Shown piece by piece: positions 21,573 through 32,180 of a stretch of 64,000 bases of DNA. Source of the DNA: Actinopolyspora alba (GTDB lineage: Bacteria > Actinomycetota > Actinomycetes > Mycobacteriales > Pseudonocardiaceae); contig NZ_FOMZ01000002.1 of the NCBI RefSeq assembly GCF_900112765.1, positions 248,001 through 312,000 of the forward strand, given 5' to 3'. The notes beneath the pieces are model-generated. The model did no database searches, was not told the DNA's origin, and saw only the letters and a list, made by a program, of their open reading frames with translations. Made by a program: the position numbers and the translations under genes. Position 1 is the first letter of the stretch. Every line of letters starts with the position of its first letter.

Positions 21573-22532
21573 TCAACTCATCCGCTCGACCCGCACGCCG
21601 GTCCGGTCCACATCCAGCCGCCTGACCTCGAAGTCCCCCACCGCCGACGGATCGGGAAGCTCACCGCCGGGTGGCAGGGCGAACACCGTGGGGCCCGCTC
21701 CGGAAACAACGGCCGGCACTCCGTTATTCCGGAGCCGGTGGACGAGTTCCAGCGTTTCCGGCATCGCGGGCCCGCGGTACTCCTGGTGCAGCCGGTCCTC
21801 GGTGGCTTCGAGCAGCAGTTCCGGCTCGGTGGTCAGCGCGTGCACGGCCAGAGCCGTGCGCCCGGCGGCGAACACCGCGTCGGAGTGCGGCACCGTCTCA
21901 GGCAGCAACCCCCTCATCGTGTGGGTGGCGGACTCCACACCGGGGATGAACACCACGGGAGCCAACTCCGAATGCGGTTCCAGTCGAACGGATCGATAAC
22001 GATTTTCCACATTCCACGCGACATTCAGCCCGCCGAACAGCGCCGCCGCGACATTGTCGGCATGTCCCTCGTAGGAGGCCGCCAGTCGCAGCGCCTCCGG
22101 ACGAACCCGTTCGGCGCGAACGTCGATCCCGGCCAGCCGATAACCGGCTGCCACCCCCGCGACGATCGCGGCGGCGGACGAACCGAGCCCCCGCGCGTGC
22201 GGTACGGCGTTCGTGCAACGCAGCAGCAGCGCGGGTGGTGAAACACCGAGTCGATCCATGGTCGCGTGCAGTACCCGAACCACCAGGTGACTCTCGTCGA
22301 CGGAGACCTCACCGGCGCCGGAACCGGTGACCTCGACACGCGCGGTCCGCGGTGCGGCATCGGTAGGGGTGACCTCCACGACATCGTGCAGCGCCAACGC
22401 CACGGCCAGCGTGTCGAACCCGGAACCGAGATTCGCGGTGGAAGCGGGAACGGTCACCCGGAAAGCGGCGTCCGTTCCACCCGTGGCCGATTCGGCGTCG
22501 TAGCCGGAAGGAAGGACGGCACCGGAACTCAA
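21573..22532 (-). CDS. thrB: homoserine kinase
   Basis: ThrB phosphorylates homoserine for threonine synthesis. The 319-residue GHMP kinase shows [15 protein letters not shown] (about 28-42), the ATP loop [17 protein letters not shown] (about 110-126) and the C-terminal [11 protein letters not shown]. The only sensible start is a TTG at 22532 that shares TTGA with the thrC stop, so translation is coupled. It is the last gene of the hom-thrC-thrB unit. Confidence 0.95.
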   Translation of the reverse strand: MSSGAVLPSGYDAESATGGTDAAFRVTVPASTANLGSGFDTLAVALALHDVVEVTPTDAAPRTARVEVTGSGAGEVSVDESHLVVRVLHATMDRLGVSPPALLLRCTNAVPHARGLGSSAAAIVAGVAAGYRLAGIDVRAERVRPEALRLAASYEGHADNVAAALFGGLNVAWNVENRYRSVRLEPHSELAPVVFIPGVESATHTMRGLLPETVPHSDAVFAAGRTALAVHALTTEPELLLEATEDRLHQEYRGPAMPETLELVHRLRNNGVPAVVSGAGPTVFALPPGGELPDPSAVGDFEVRRLDVDRTGVRVERMS

Positions 22533-23620
22533 GACAGCTCCAGAGCCGTGGCCACCGCATCCGGATCGACCGGCAGGGGCTCCACCTCCACCATGTCGGC
22601 CAAGGCGGTGTCCGGATCCTTGAGGCCGTGCCCGGTTACCGTGCACACGACGGTGGAACCGCTCGGTAACCGGCCGTCGGCCGAGGTCGCGAGCAGCCCG
22701 GCGACGCTCGAAGCCGAGGCGGGTTCCACGAAAACGCCCTCCTTCGAGGCCAGCAGCCGATAGGCCTCCAGGATCCGCTCGTCGGTGATCGCCTCGAACA
22801 ACCCGTTCGAGGCGTTCTTGGCCTCCACCGCCCCGGCCCAGGAGGCCGGGCTGCCGACACGGATCGCGGTGGCCACGGTTTCGGGCGAGGCGACGGGCTC
22901 ACCGGAAACCAGCGGTGCGGCGCCGGCGGCCTGGAAACCGAACATGGCCGGTGTGCGATCGCTGCGCCCCTCCTCGGCGTACTGGCCGTAACCGGCCCAG
23001 TAGGCGGTGATGTTTCCCGCGTTGCCCACCGGGAGGCAGTGCACGTCCGGCGCCGTGCCGAGCGCGTCGCAGATCTCGAAAGCGGCCGTCTTCTGGCCCG
23101 CCAACCGAACCGGATTGACGGAGTTGACCAGCGTCACCGGGTACTCCACCGCCGTTTTGCGCGCCAGTTCCAGGCAGTCGTCGAAGCTTCCCCGCACCTG
23201 CAGGATGCGCGCGCCGTGCACCACGGCCTGGGCGAGCTTGCCCATGGCGATCTTGCCCTGCGGCACGAGCACGGCCGAGGTCATTCCGGCGCGTGTGGCG
23301 TATGCCGCCGCCGAGGCCGAGGTGTTGCCGGTGGAGGCACAGATCACGGCACGCATGCCCGCGGCCTTGGCGTGGGTCATCGCCATCGTCATACCGCGGT
23401 CCTTGAACGAACCGGTCGGATTGGCTCCCTCGACCTTGACGAGGACCCGGCAACCGGTCAGTTCCGAGAGGTGGGGAGCGGGCACCAGCGGGGTGTCGCC
23501 CTCGTACAGGGTCACCACCTCGGCGTCGTCGGGAACGCCGATCCGGTCACCGTAGGCTTCGATGATCCCACGCCAACCGGTGCCTGCCCCGGACGCCGCG
23601 AGTTGTGCTTGCGAGGTCAA
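22529..23620 (-). CDS. thrC: threonine synthase
   Basis: This PLP enzyme of 363 residues converts O-phosphohomoserine to threonine. The cofactor lysine is K73 in [12 protein letters not shown], and [16 protein letters not shown] forms the phosphate-binding loop. The shorter length and motif pattern match the bacterial ThrC used by mycobacteria. It starts with TTG inside the sequence TTGA that also contains the hom stop, an arrangement repeated at the next junction with thrB. Confidence 0.96.
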   Translation of the reverse strand: MTSQAQLAASGAGTGWRGIIEAYGDRIGVPDDAEVVTLYEGDTPLVPAPHLSELTGCRVLVKVEGANPTGSFKDRGMTMAMTHAKAAGMRAVICASTGNTSASAAAYATRAGMTSAVLVPQGKIAMGKLAQAVVHGARILQVRGSFDDCLELARKTAVEYPVTLVNSVNPVRLAGQKTAAFEICDALGTAPDVHCLPVGNAGNITAYWAGYGQYAEEGRSDRTPAMFGFQAAGAAPLVSGEPVASPETVATAIRVGSPASWAGAVEAKNASNGLFEAITDERILEAYRLLASKEGVFVEPASASSVAGLLATSADGRLPSGSTVVCTVTGHGLKDPDTALADMVEVEPLPVDPDAVATALELS

Positions 23621-24921
23621 GACGGTTCACCCTCCACACGCATAACGCTGGCGACCTCGTTGACCGAGGAGAGCCGCGCGATCTGTTCCACGGTGGCGCG
23701 CAGCGCGGAGTCCGCGGCGGTGTGGGTGACCACCACGAGGCTGGCATCGGCCCCCCGGCCCTGCTGTCGAACCACGGAGATACTGACGTCGTGCTCGTTG
23801 AACGTGGCGGCCACCTGGGAGAGCACACCCGGCCGGTCGGCCACGTCCAGACTGATGTGGTACCGCGTGGGAGTCCAGTCCATGGAACGCGCGGGGAGCT
23901 GCGCGTGCGCGGACTCGCGCGGTCCCTTGCCGGAAACCACCACGTTGCGGGCGGCGGCGACGAGATCGCCCAGCACCGCACTGGCGGTGGGAGCACCACC
24001 GGCTCCCTGCCCGTAGAACATGAGCTGCCCCGCGGAGTCGGCTTCGACGAAGACCGCGTTGAACGCCCCGCCGACGCCGGCCAGCGGGTGGTCCCGCGGG
24101 ATCATGGCCGGATGAACGCGCGCGGAGACGGACTCGGTACCGTCCTCGTCGATCACGCGCTCGCAGATGGCCAGCAGCTTGACCGTGCGGTTCAGCGAGC
24201 GTGCCGCCTCGATGTCACCGGCTCCGATACCCGAGATCCCCTCCCGGTGGACGTCACCGGCGCCGACCCTGGTGTGGAAGGCCAGTGAAGCCAGGATGGC
24301 GGCCTTGGAGGCGGCGTCGAATCCGTCGACGTCGGCCGTGGGGTCGGCCTCGGCGTAACCGAGCCGGCCCGCCTCTTCCAGGGTCTCCTCGTAACCGGCG
24401 CCCGTGGAGTCCATGGCGGAGAGGATGTAGTTGCTGGTGCCGTTGACGATCCCGGTCACCCGGTTGATGCGGTCGCCCGCCAGCGACTCCCGCAGCGGAC
24501 GAAGCAGCGGAATCGCCCCGGCCACCGCCGCCTCGAAGTAGATGTCCACCCCGTTGGCGTCGGCGGCCGCGTACAGTTCCGAGCCGTGCTCGGCCAGCAA
24601 TGCCTTGTTGGCGGTCACCACGGACTTACCGGCGCGCAGCGCGGCCAGCAACAGCGAACGCGCGGGTTCGATACCGCCGATCAGCTCCACGACCACGTCC
24701 GCACCTCCCTCTACCAGGGCGGCGGCGTCCGTGGTCAGCAGCTGCTCGGGTACATCGGGGTGCTTGTGCGGACGACGTACCGCCACTCCGGTGACACGAA
24801 CCGGCGCACCGGTTCGAGCGGCGTACTCGGTGGGATACTCCTGCAGCAGGCGCACCACCTCGGTGCCGACGGTGCCGCAGCCCAGCAGCGCCACCCTGAT
24901 CGGTTCCCGATCCTCGATCAC
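23617..24921 (-). CDS. hom: homoserine dehydrogenase
   Basis: Hom reduces aspartate semialdehyde to homoserine. The 434-residue protein has an N-terminal NAD(P) fold ([13 protein letters not shown]), the catalytic domain with [14 protein letters not shown] and [15 protein letters not shown], and a C-terminal ACT domain (about 355-430, [18 protein letters not shown]) that normally mediates threonine inhibition. The start GTG directly follows the lysA stop with no spacer, indicating one transcript from lysA. Confidence 0.97.
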   Translation of the reverse strand: MIEDREPIRVALLGCGTVGTEVVRLLQEYPTEYAARTGAPVRVTGVAVRRPHKHPDVPEQLLTTDAAALVEGGADVVVELIGGIEPARSLLLAALRAGKSVVTANKALLAEHGSELYAAADANGVDIYFEAAVAGAIPLLRPLRESLAGDRINRVTGIVNGTSNYILSAMDSTGAGYEETLEEAGRLGYAEADPTADVDGFDAASKAAILASLAFHTRVGAGDVHREGISGIGAGDIEAARSLNRTVKLLAICERVIDEDGTESVSARVHPAMIPRDHPLAGVGGAFNAVFVEADSAGQLMFYGQGAGGAPTASAVLGDLVAAARNVVVSGKGPRESAHAQLPARSMDWTPTRYHISLDVADRPGVLSQVAATFNEHDVSISVVRQQGRGADASLVVVTHTAADSALRATVEQIARLSSVNEVASVMRVEGEPS

Positions 24922-26343
24922 TCACACCTCCAGGCGAAGCAGGTCGTCCTCGGTCTCCCTGCGTAGCAACAACCGCGACTGCCCGTCGCGTACCGCGACG
25001 ACCGCGGGCTTGGGGAGTCGGTTGTAATTGCTGGCCATCACGTAGCAGTACGCACCGGTGGCGGCCACCGCCACCAGATCCCCCGGTGCGACATCCTCGG
25101 GCATCCAGCTGTCGCGCACCACCACATCGCCGGATTCGCAGTGTTTGCCCACGATGCGGGACAACGCACCGCTCCGTTCCCCGGCACGGGAGACCAGTCG
25201 GCAGTCGTATGCGGCGTCGTAGAGCGAAGTGCGGATGTTGTCACTCATACCGCCGTCGACGCTTATGTAGCGGCGGGAAGCCCCGCCGTCGAGGGCGACG
25301 TCCTTGATCGTGCCCACTTCGTAGAGCGTGACCGTGCCGGGTCCCGCGATGGCACGACCCGGTTCGACGGCTATCCGGGGCGGGTCGAACCCGGCCGCCG
25401 CGCACTCCTTGCGCACGATCTCGTGCAGCCCGGCGGCGAGTTCGGCGGGCGGCAGCGGATCGTCGTCGGCGGTGTAGGCGATGCCCTGCCCCCCGCCGAG
25501 GTCCACCGTTCCGACCGTCTCCAGCGCCCCCTCACCGTGTTCGGCACGCAGTTCGGCCAGCAGACCGATCACCCGGTGTGCCGCCAGTTCGAAACCGTTG
25601 TCATCGAAGATCTGCGAGCCGATGTGGCTGTGCAGCCCCACCAGCAGCAGTGAATCCGACTTCAGCACGCGGTGCGCCGCTTCGGCGGCGTCGCCGGAAG
25701 CGAGCGAGAAACCGAACTTCTGGTCCTCGTGCGCGGTGGCGATGAACTCGTGGGTGTGCGCCTCCACGCCCACGGTCAGCCGGATCATCACCCGCTGGCG
25801 CGTGCCGTGCTCGGCGGCGAGGTGCTCCAGCCTGGCGATCTCGTGGAACGAGTCGAGCACGATCGCGCCGACACCGGCTTCGAGCGCGGCCGCCAGCTCC
25901 GCGGTGGACTTGTTGTTGCCGTGCATCGCGATGCGCTCCGGTGGGAAGCCGGCTCGCAGCGCCACTCGCAGTTCGCCACCGCTGCAGACGTCCAGCCCGA
26001 GGCCCTCCTGGTCGACCCAGCGGGCCACCTCGGTGCACAGGAACGCCTTGGCGGCGTAGTGCACGGCGGCGGGATCGCCGAACGCGGCGGTGTACTCCCG
26101 GCACCGGGTACGGAAGTCGTCCTCGTCGAGCACGAACAGCGGAGTGCCGTACTGCTCGGCCAGTTCACGGACGTCGCATCCGGCGATGGTGGCCACCCCG
26201 TCGGCGCCCCGCGTCGCGTTGCGGGGCCAGACCGCGGGGTTCAGCCGATTGGTCTCCTCCACGGAGGAGGGGGCCGGTCCGGCGGCATCGGCGTTCACGG
26301 CGACGTCGGCGTGCCTCGGCCCGGCTGGATGGGCGCGCATCAT
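24922..26343 (-). CDS. lysA: diaminopimelate decarboxylase
   Basis: LysA makes lysine from meso-diaminopimelate with PLP. In 473 residues the PLP lysine is K99 ([10 protein letters not shown]), with HGNNKS, the HSHIGSQI loop, GGGQGI, EPGRAI and the active-site CESGD all present. Two adjacent ATG codons follow AGAGGAGG; the second (26340) has the better six-base spacing. The gene starts 9 bases after argS and abuts hom, linking lysine and threonine formation in one unit as in M. tuberculosis. Confidence 0.97.
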   Translation of the reverse strand: MMRAHPAGPRHADVAVNADAAGPAPSSVEETNRLNPAVWPRNATRGADGVATIAGCDVRELAEQYGTPLFVLDEDDFRTRCREYTAAFGDPAAVHYAAKAFLCTEVARWVDQEGLGLDVCSGGELRVALRAGFPPERIAMHGNNKSTAELAAALEAGVGAIVLDSFHEIARLEHLAAEHGTRQRVMIRLTVGVEAHTHEFIATAHEDQKFGFSLASGDAAEAAHRVLKSDSLLLVGLHSHIGSQIFDDNGFELAAHRVIGLLAELRAEHGEGALETVGTVDLGGGQGIAYTADDDPLPPAELAAGLHEIVRKECAAAGFDPPRIAVEPGRAIAGPGTVTLYEVGTIKDVALDGGASRRYISVDGGMSDNIRTSLYDAAYDCRLVSRAGERSGALSRIVGKHCESGDVVVRDSWMPEDVAPGDLVAVAATGAYCYVMASNYNRLPKPAVVAVRDGQSRLLLRRETEDDLLRLEV

Positions 26344-26352
26344 GCGCCTCCT

Positions 26353-28017
26353 CTACATCTGTTCGGGAGCACTGACACCGAGCAGGCTCAGCCCGTTCGC
26401 CAGCACCTGGCGGGCCGCTTCACAGAGCTGCAGCCGGGCGATGGTCAACGGCCCGGGCTGGTCGTCCCCTGGTTGCAGGACGCGGCAGGAGTCGTAGAAG
26501 CGGTGGTACGCGCTGGCCAGGTCCTCCAGGTAACGGGCCACGCGGTGTGGCTCGCGCAGCTCCGCGGCCGAGCGCACCACCCTGGGGAACTCGCCCAGCG
26601 TACGGATCAGGTCGCCTTCCCGGTCGTGCGTGAGCAGCGCCAGGTCCGCGGCCTCGACGTCACCCCGGTCGATACCGAGCGAAAGCGCGTTGCGCTGCAA
26701 CGAGGACAGCCTGGCGTGCGCGTACTGCACGTAGAAGACCGGGTTCTCGTTGGTGTGCTTGCTGATGAGGTCGAGGTCGATGTCCACGGCCGAGTCGACC
26801 GAGGAACGGATCAGGGAGTAGCGAGCCGCGTCCACCCCGACCGCCTCGACGAGATCCTCGAGCGTGACGACCGTGCCCGCGCGTTTGCTCATCCGCACCG
26901 GCTCGCCGTGCCGAACCAGGTTGACCAGTTGGCCGATGAGAACTTCCACCGAGTCGGGGTCCTGGCCCATCGCCGCCGCGGCGGCCTTCAGCCGCGAGAC
27001 GTAGCCGTGGTGGTCCGCGCCGAGCATGTACAGGCAGAGTTGGAAGCCGCGGTCGCTCTTGTCCCGCAGGTAGGCGATGTCACCGGCGATGTAGGCGGGC
27101 GCGCCGTCGCTCTTTATGACGACCCTGTCCTTGTCGTCGCCGAACTCGGAGGAGCGCAACCACCACGCCCCCTCGGCGTGGTAGAGGTTGCCGGAGTCCT
27201 TGAGCCGCTGAACGCATTCGGCGACCGCGCCGGAGTTGTGCAGCGAATCCTCGTGGAAGAAGACGTCGAAGTCGGTGCCGAACTCGTGCAGGCTGCGCTT
27301 GATCTCGTCGAACATGAGCCCGACGCCGACCCTGCGGAACACCTCGTCGCGTTCCTCGGCGGGCAGCGCGAGCACGTCGTCCGAGCGGGATTTCACGACC
27401 TCGGAGGCGATCTCGGCGATGTATTCCCCGCCGTAACCGTCCTCGGGGATCTCCTCGCCCAGCGCGGTGGCGACGAGTGACCGCACGAAGCGGTCGATCT
27501 GCGCACCGGCGTCGTTGAAGTAGTACTCCCTGGTCACCTCGGCGCCCTGTGCCGTGAGCACGCGCCCCAGCGCGTCACCGACGGCGGCCCAACGACTTCC
27601 CCCCAGATGAATGGGACCGGTCGGATTGGCCGAGACGAATTCCAGGTTGACCCGCAGCCCGCTGTAGAGCTCACCAGCACCGAAGGCCGCCTGCCTGGTC
27701 AGCACGTCGCGGACGATGGCCGCCTGGGCATCGGCGGCGAGCCGCAGGTTGAGGAAACCGGGCCCCGCCACCTCCGCGGAAGTGATCTCGTCGCGCTGTG
27801 CGAGCGATTCGGCGAGCCACCCCGCCAGTTCCCGGGGGTTGAGACCGGCCGGTTTGGCGACCTGCATGGCCAGGTTGGTCGCGTAGTCGCCGTGCTCCGG
27901 GTTTCGGGGACGCTCGACCGTGACCTTCTCCGGCAGCACCGAGGTGTCCACCCCTCGGGCGGACAGGACGTCGGCAGCGGTCGTTCGGACGAGTTCGGCA
28001 AGCGCGGCTGGTGTCAC
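26353..28017 (-). CDS. argS: arginyl-tRNA synthetase
   Basis: Class I synthetase of 554 residues. The HIGH equivalent is HLGG in [13 protein letters not shown] and the KMSK equivalent is MSKRAG. The N-terminal additional domain (about 1-110, [14 protein letters not shown]) and the C-terminal DALR domain ([17 protein letters not shown] onwards) are complete. It is the first gene of the argS-lysA-hom-thrC-thrB run. A tRNA-Arg gene lies 1.4 kb upstream. Confidence 0.97.
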   Translation of the reverse strand: MTPAALAELVRTTAADVLSARGVDTSVLPEKVTVERPRNPEHGDYATNLAMQVAKPAGLNPRELAGWLAESLAQRDEITSAEVAGPGFLNLRLAADAQAAIVRDVLTRQAAFGAGELYSGLRVNLEFVSANPTGPIHLGGSRWAAVGDALGRVLTAQGAEVTREYYFNDAGAQIDRFVRSLVATALGEEIPEDGYGGEYIAEIASEVVKSRSDDVLALPAEERDEVFRRVGVGLMFDEIKRSLHEFGTDFDVFFHEDSLHNSGAVAECVQRLKDSGNLYHAEGAWWLRSSEFGDDKDRVVIKSDGAPAYIAGDIAYLRDKSDRGFQLCLYMLGADHHGYVSRLKAAAAAMGQDPDSVEVLIGQLVNLVRHGEPVRMSKRAGTVVTLEDLVEAVGVDAARYSLIRSSVDSAVDIDLDLISKHTNENPVFYVQYAHARLSSLQRNALSLGIDRGDVEAADLALLTHDREGDLIRTLGEFPRVVRSAAELREPHRVARYLEDLASAYHRFYDSCRVLQPGDDQPGPLTIARLQLCEAARQVLANGLSLLGVSAPEQM

Positions 28018-28104
28018 CTGATGAAGTCTAAGAAAGCAATGCCGCTGGTTAACGAGCGGGTGGCCGGGACAGTGGGTTCCGGAACGGACCGGGCGAACAT
28101 GGTC

Positions 28105-29025
28105 TCACCATCTGAGAGAATGACAGCCGGTGGTGCGGTCGTGCGGCTCGATCTGCAGGGTCGCGTGCTCGATGTGGTACCGCTCGGAAAGCAGTCGCTG
28201 CGCACTGGCCAGCACGTCGCAGTGGTCGGCTTCGGAGACCGTGGTGAGGTGCGCCGAGGCCACCTCCATGCCGGAGGTCAGCGTCCAAACGTGCAGATCG
28301 TGCACCTCCGTCACCGGCTCGATGTCGACGAGATCACCGTGCATCCGCTCGACGTCGACTCCCTCCGGTGCCTGTTGCACCAGAATGCGCAACGCCTGTC
28401 GTGCCAGCTTGTAGGTGCGGGGCAGCACGAACAGTCCCACTGCCACGGCCACGATCGGATCCGCCAGCCCCCATCCGAAAGCCCAGGTGAGCGCACCACC
28501 GATCAGCACACCGACCGAACCGACCGTGTCGGCGAGCACCTCCAGGTAGGCGCCGCGCACGTTCAGGCTCTCGTCCGCGCCGCGTCGCAGCAGCGCGAAC
28601 ACCACGAGATTGGCCATCAGCCCGGCCGCGGCGGTGAGCATCATCGGCAGCCCCGGGACCTCCGGAGGGCTCGCCAGGCGCCCGATCGCCTCGTAGAGGA
28701 TGTATCCCGCCACGCCGAACAACAGCACGGCGTTGGCCAGAGCGGCCAACACCTCCACCCGGTAGAGCCCGAAGGTGCTCCTGGAGCCGGAGGTCCGCCG
28801 TGCGGCGGTGATGGCGGCCAGGGCCATGCCGATTCCGAGCACGTCGGTGAGCATGTGGCCCGCGTCGGAGAGCAGGGCCAGCGAGGAGGTCATGAAGCCG
28901 ACGACGACTTCGACGACCAGGAACGCCAGCAGTACGAGCAGGGACAGCGCCAGTCTGCGCACGTAACGTCCCGAGGCACTGGCGGCCGCTTCGCCGGTTC
29001 CGCCGTGTCCGTGACCGTGTCCCAC
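28105..29025 (-). CDS. cation diffusion facilitator metal exporter
   Basis: A 306-residue CDF protein with six membrane helices. The N-terminus is histidine-rich (GHGHGHGG). Helix 2 carries LLSDAGHMLTD, the usual HxxxD half-site, while helix 5 reads AYLEVLADTVGSVG, with glutamate where ZitB/CzcD proteins have histidine. This variant is common in actinobacteria and may alter metal choice. The GTG at 29025 is preferred because GGGAGG lies seven bases before it and it opens the His-rich tail. The C-terminal cytosolic domain (HDLHVWTLTSGMEVASAHL) is complete. Likely substrates are zinc, cobalt or manganese. Confidence 0.9.
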   Translation of the reverse strand: MGHGHGHGGTGEAAASASGRYVRRLALSLLVLLAFLVVEVVVGFMTSSLALLSDAGHMLTDVLGIGMALAAITAARRTSGSRSTFGLYRVEVLAALANAVLLFGVAGYILYEAIGRLASPPEVPGLPMMLTAAAGLMANLVVFALLRRGADESLNVRGAYLEVLADTVGSVGVLIGGALTWAFGWGLADPIVAVAVGLFVLPRTYKLARQALRILVQQAPEGVDVERMHGDLVDIEPVTEVHDLHVWTLTSGMEVASAHLTTVSEADHCDVLASAQRLLSERYHIEHATLQIEPHDRTTGCHSLRW

Positions 29026-29054
29026 AGCCGCACCTCCCGATAGCTTCCGACGAA

Positions 29055-29075
29055 CACATAGTGACATATGCATAA
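29055..29075. promoter_or_regulatory. AT-rich palindromic site upstream of the CDF gene
   Basis: ACATAGTGACATATGCATAA contains the palindromes CATATG and ATGCAT and is strikingly AT-rich for this genome. It lies 30-50 bases before the CDF start. ArsR/SmtB-type metal sensors often use such sites at transporter promoters; assignment is inference. Confidence 0.35.
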
Positions 29076-29177
29076 GTCGACGCAACAAGGAACACGCACC
29101 GCACGGGTGACATCACTCACGAAGGAACACCCGACGGGGTGCCCGACCGAGCGAACGGGCCGGAGAAGTCCGATGCG

Positions 29178-29219
29178 GGACACCCGAAGCCGGACACCCG
29201 AATCGGGATACCCGCGAGG
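29178..29219 (+). repeat. three 14-base direct repeats, GGACACCCGAA type
   Basis: Units start at 29178, 29192 and 29206: GGACACCCGAAGCC, GGACACCCGAATCG and GGATACCCGCGAGG. Further ACACCCG words lie at about 29126 and 29229. They fill part of the 432-base gap between the CDF gene and the tRNA. No gene was found in that gap. Confidence 0.6.
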
Positions 29220-29457
29220 AAGGTGCGGAACACCCGGATCCGACCCGCGAACCACGGCACCGCGTGGACGTGAACACGCGAGCGCGGCCGAGCCATCCCG
29301 AACCGAACGGACGGGACCGACTCGGCGACGAGGCACGGGCCCCGAGACACGGACTCCGAAGCACGGGTAGCCGCGACGCTGGTCACGACTATCCGATCAC
29401 CCCCACCGTCGAACCCCGGCACGGCATGGGTTAGGCTTTGGGAAGTTCAACAGCAAA

Positions 29458-29530
29458 GCCCTCGTAGCTCAGCGGATAGAGCACCGCCCTCCGGAGGCGG
29501 GTGTCGCAGGTTCGAGTCCTGCCGAGGGCA
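29458..29530 (+). tRNA. tRNA-Arg (anticodon CCG)
   Basis: A 73-base cloverleaf: acceptor GCCCTCG pairs with CGAGGGC, the D arm is GCTC/GAGC, the anticodon arm CCGCC-CTCCGGA-GGCGG presents CCG, and the T arm is GCAGG-TTCGAGT-CCTGC. The discriminator base is A and CCA is not encoded. It reads CGG codons, frequent in this genome. A motif B copy begins nine bases downstream and a strong terminator follows. Confidence 0.97.
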
Positions 29531-29538
29531 CCCTCAGT

Positions 29539-29561
29539 GTCAATTTCTCGCGAAATCGCCG
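29539..29561 (+). repeat. motif B, copy 4
   Basis: Perfect consensus copy placed nine bases after the tRNA-Arg gene, in the convergent gap with the antigen-85-like gene. No A or C module accompanies it. Confidence 0.9.
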
Positions 29562-29566
29562 GACGT

Positions 29567-29592
29567 GTGCCCCGCGGCATCGCGCGGGGCAC
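29567..29592 (+). terminator. terminator after tRNA-Arg
   Basis: GTGCCCCGCG and CGCGGGGCAC form a perfect 10-bp stem with a six-base loop, followed by GTTTCCC. It can end the tRNA transcript and, from the other side, the esterase transcript. Confidence 0.75.
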
Positions 29593-29623
29593 GTTTCCCG
29601 GTCACCGGTGGAGAGATTCCCGG

Positions 29624-30703
29624 TCACTGATAGAGGTCCGCCGTGAGCATCGGCCAGGAACGGTGCAGTGCGCGTTCCCAGTACGGCCAGCTGTGCGTTC
29701 CCCGACCGTAGAAGTCCGTGGTCACGGGTATGTCGTTGGCGCGCAGCTTGCGCACGAAGAACTTCGAGGTGTACAGCGCCGAGGATTCGAGGACGTCGAG
29801 CTTCGGCTTCGGGTCCAACGGTCCAGCGATGCCGTTACCACCGGACACGTAGAGATCGGTGCCGCGCAGCGCGCCGACGTTGTTGTAAGGGTTGTGGGCG
29901 CGCCACAGCTCCCGGTTGGCCCGATCGTCCCCCCAGAGTGCTCTCCAGTCGTAGTATCCCTCGCGGATGAGGATTCCCTTGACGATCTCGGGTACGAACG
30001 GACCGGTGGTGTGAAGCATGCCGCTGTAGGAGGCGGCCGCACGGAACATGTCCGGATACCGGAACGCGTAGTGCATCGCCCCGAAACCACCTATGGAGAC
30101 ACCGGCGACCGCTCTGCGGGTTCCCGCGTTGTAGTTGCGTTCGAGGATCTGCCGCACCTCTGTGAGGTGAAAGGTCTCCCAGTCCGGGACCGTCGCCATT
30201 CCGAAGTTGCGCCACTGGCTGTACATTCCGGCGGAGCCGTCACTGGGCATGACCACCATGACGGGCTTGTCCGCGACGAACCGACGGACATCGGTGAACT
30301 CGGTCCAAGACCGGTAGTCGGCGGGCTCACAGCAGCCGTGCAGCAGGTAGAGCACCGGCCATTCCTTCGAGGGCTGCGTGCGCCACCCGGGGGGCAGCAG
30401 CACCCGCACCATCCCGACGTCCGCCAGCGAGGGGGACCGGATCCCCAGATCCAGCGCTCGTTGCCCCACCCAGTTGCGCGAGACGATCCGCGCACCGTTG
30501 TCGGCGGGCTCGCCGCGCGCGCCGGAACCGTCGTGCACCCAGGACGGCGGACCGGTCGAGAAGAGCTCGGTATCGGGACCGTTGTCACCACCGGGGTCGG
30601 CCGCGCCCCCGGCGACGGTGGCGACGGGTAGCTGCGAAATCACCAGTACGAGTGATACCGCGAGTGCTCGCCCGGCAACGCGTAAGGTTCTTCGTATCGA
30701 CAA
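29624..30703 (-). CDS. secreted antigen-85-like esterase
   Basis: A 359-residue secreted alpha/beta hydrolase. A signal peptide covers about residues 1-34 (RRTLRVAGRALAVSLVLVIS then AGGAA). The fold resembles the mycobacterial antigen 85/FbpA group: VLLPPGWRTQ, VLYLLHGCC, MPSDGSAGMYS, the nucleophile in VAGVSIGGFGAMHYA and the histidine in GRGTHSWPYW. Antigen 85 moves mycolyl groups, but relatives outside mycolate producers act as general acyl esterases or transferases. The start is TTG four bases after the MFS stop, so it is translationally coupled to the pump gene. Confidence 0.85.
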   Translation of the reverse strand: MSIRRTLRVAGRALAVSLVLVISQLPVATVAGGAADPGGDNGPDTELFSTGPPSWVHDGSGARGEPADNGARIVSRNWVGQRALDLGIRSPSLADVGMVRVLLPPGWRTQPSKEWPVLYLLHGCCEPADYRSWTEFTDVRRFVADKPVMVVMPSDGSAGMYSQWRNFGMATVPDWETFHLTEVRQILERNYNAGTRRAVAGVSIGGFGAMHYAFRYPDMFRAAASYSGMLHTTGPFVPEIVKGILIREGYYDWRALWGDDRANRELWRAHNPYNNVGALRGTDLYVSGGNGIAGPLDPKPKLDVLESSALYTSKFFVRKLRANDIPVTTDFYGRGTHSWPYWERALHRSWPMLTADLYQ

Positions 30704-30707
30704 GAGC

Positions 30708-32180
30708 TCATCGCCTCGAATTCTTCACTCGACTCGTCGGTCGCACCCCTGGAACGGGGGCGTCGGTGGAAACGGGTCGCAGCAGTGACCAGGCCAGTAC
30801 CGCCGCGATCACCTGCAGCGAGGCCGCGAGCAGGACTCCTTGCGTGTAGCCCGCGGCCAGCGCGGCCGGTTCCGGACTGCCGGTAGCGACGCGGTGCCGC
30901 AGCACGGTGGAAACGACCAGTCCGACAACCGCCACCCCGAAAGCGCTGGACAGTTCCCGTGACGCGGTGAGCACCCCGGAGGCGGTCCCCGCGTCGTCCT
31001 CGTCGCTGCTGTCCAACGCGTGGGAGGTGATCGGGGCGGTGAAGGCCGACCCCGCACCGATCAGCAACAGCGCCGGGACGCGCGGGAGTATCGCGGCGAC
31101 GGTGTTGACCGCGGCGAGTCCGAACAGCCCCAGCGCGACCACACCGAGCCCGCAGGCGACCACCCGATGTGTGCCGAATCCACGGGCCGCCGGCCCCACC
31201 AGCGGTGTCGCGGCGGTCACCCCGAACGCGACCACCACCAGTGGGAGACCGGCCGTACCGGGGTCCAGACCGAGATAACTCTGGTGCACCAGCGGTGTGA
31301 AGAAGACCACGCCGCTGATGCCGAGCCCCCACAGCAGCAACAGCACGTTGGCTCCCGGGAAGACCCGTCCGCGCAACAACCGCCGCGGAACCAGGGGTTC
31401 GGCGGCACGGCGCTCACCGAGCACGAACCCCGCCAGCAGCAGTGCGCCGAGCACTCCCAGCGGCACTGACCACGAGGGCCCCGCACCGGTTTCCGAAGCT
31501 GTCACCAGTGCCGATGTCAGCAGCACCAGTCCGGTGGTCACCGCCAGCGCGGCGGGCAGGCGCACCTTCGCGGCGCGCCGCCGGTCTCCTTGTGAAGTGC
31601 CGAGCGAGACCAGCACCACGGCGGGCAGCACGAACGGCAGATTGCCGTAGAAGATCCAGCTCCAGTGCAGGTACTGCGAAACCACACCGCCCAGCCAGGG
31701 CCCGAGTGCCAGCGCGGCGGCCAGGGCCGCGGTCCAGGTGGCGGCGGCGGTGGCGCGCAGCCGTTCCGGGAGTTCGGTGCGCAGCAGTCGCAGCGTCCCC
31801 GGCACGATGAAGGCGGCGGCGACTCCCTGGCAAGCCCGTCCCAGCAGCAGCGGGACGGCGCCGCCCGCAGCGCCGCAGACCACGGCTCCGGCCGCGAACA
31901 CACCGAAACCGGCCAGCAGCGCACGATCCCCGAGTCGGTCGAGCACGGTTCCCGCGACCAGCACCAACCCTGCGTAGGGCAGCATGTAGGCGATGCTGAC
32001 CCACTGCAGTGTCGCGAGGCCGATTCCCAGGTCACGTCCCACGGAGGGCGCGGCGGCCGCGACGATCGTGTTGTCCAGCGCCGTGACGAAGCCGACGAAC
32101 GCCACTACGGTCAGCACCGTCACGGGGGACCGTCCCGGGCTCGTCCCGACGCGAGCGGTGTCACTGGGGAGCACTGTCAT
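30708..32180 (-). CDS. MFS multidrug transporter, DHA2-like
   Basis: A 490-residue major facilitator with about 14 membrane helices. The N-terminal signature TALDNTIVAAAAPSVGRDL and TLQWVSIAYMLPYAGLVLVAG belong to the drug:proton antiporter-2 family. Helix 5 contains GVAAAFIVPGTLRLL. ATG at 32180 is chosen because the hydrophobic region begins soon after; the ribosome binding site is weak. It forms a two-gene unit with the secreted esterase, so the pump may export a lipid or drug that the esterase processes. This link is speculative. Confidence 0.85.
   Translation of the reverse strand: MTVLPSDTARVGTSPGRSPVTVLTVVAFVGFVTALDNTIVAAAAPSVGRDLGIGLATLQWVSIAYMLPYAGLVLVAGTVLDRLGDRALLAGFGVFAAGAVVCGAAGGAVPLLLGRACQGVAAAFIVPGTLRLLRTELPERLRATAAATWTAALAAALALGPWLGGVVSQYLHWSWIFYGNLPFVLPAVVLVSLGTSQGDRRRAAKVRLPAALAVTTGLVLLTSALVTASETGAGPSWSVPLGVLGALLLAGFVLGERRAAEPLVPRRLLRGRVFPGANVLLLLWGLGISGVVFFTPLVHQSYLGLDPGTAGLPLVVVAFGVTAATPLVGPAARGFGTHRVVACGLGVVALGLFGLAAVNTVAAILPRVPALLLIGAGSAFTAPITSHALDSSDEDDAGTASGVLTASRELSSAFGVAVVGLVVSTVLRHRVATGSPEPAALAAGYTQGVLLAASLQVIAAVLAWSLLRPVSTDAPVPGVRPTSRVKNSRR

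Noticed and set aside
25672-27480. 602-codon plus-strand frame opposite lysA and argS
   Set aside because: It spans the junction of two well-supported genes on the other strand and has no recognisable domain.
29458-29561. Prophage or integrative element at tRNA-Arg
   Set aside because: Motif B next to the tRNA might suggest an attachment site, but it is not a duplicate of the tRNA 3' end and no integrase or phage genes are nearby.
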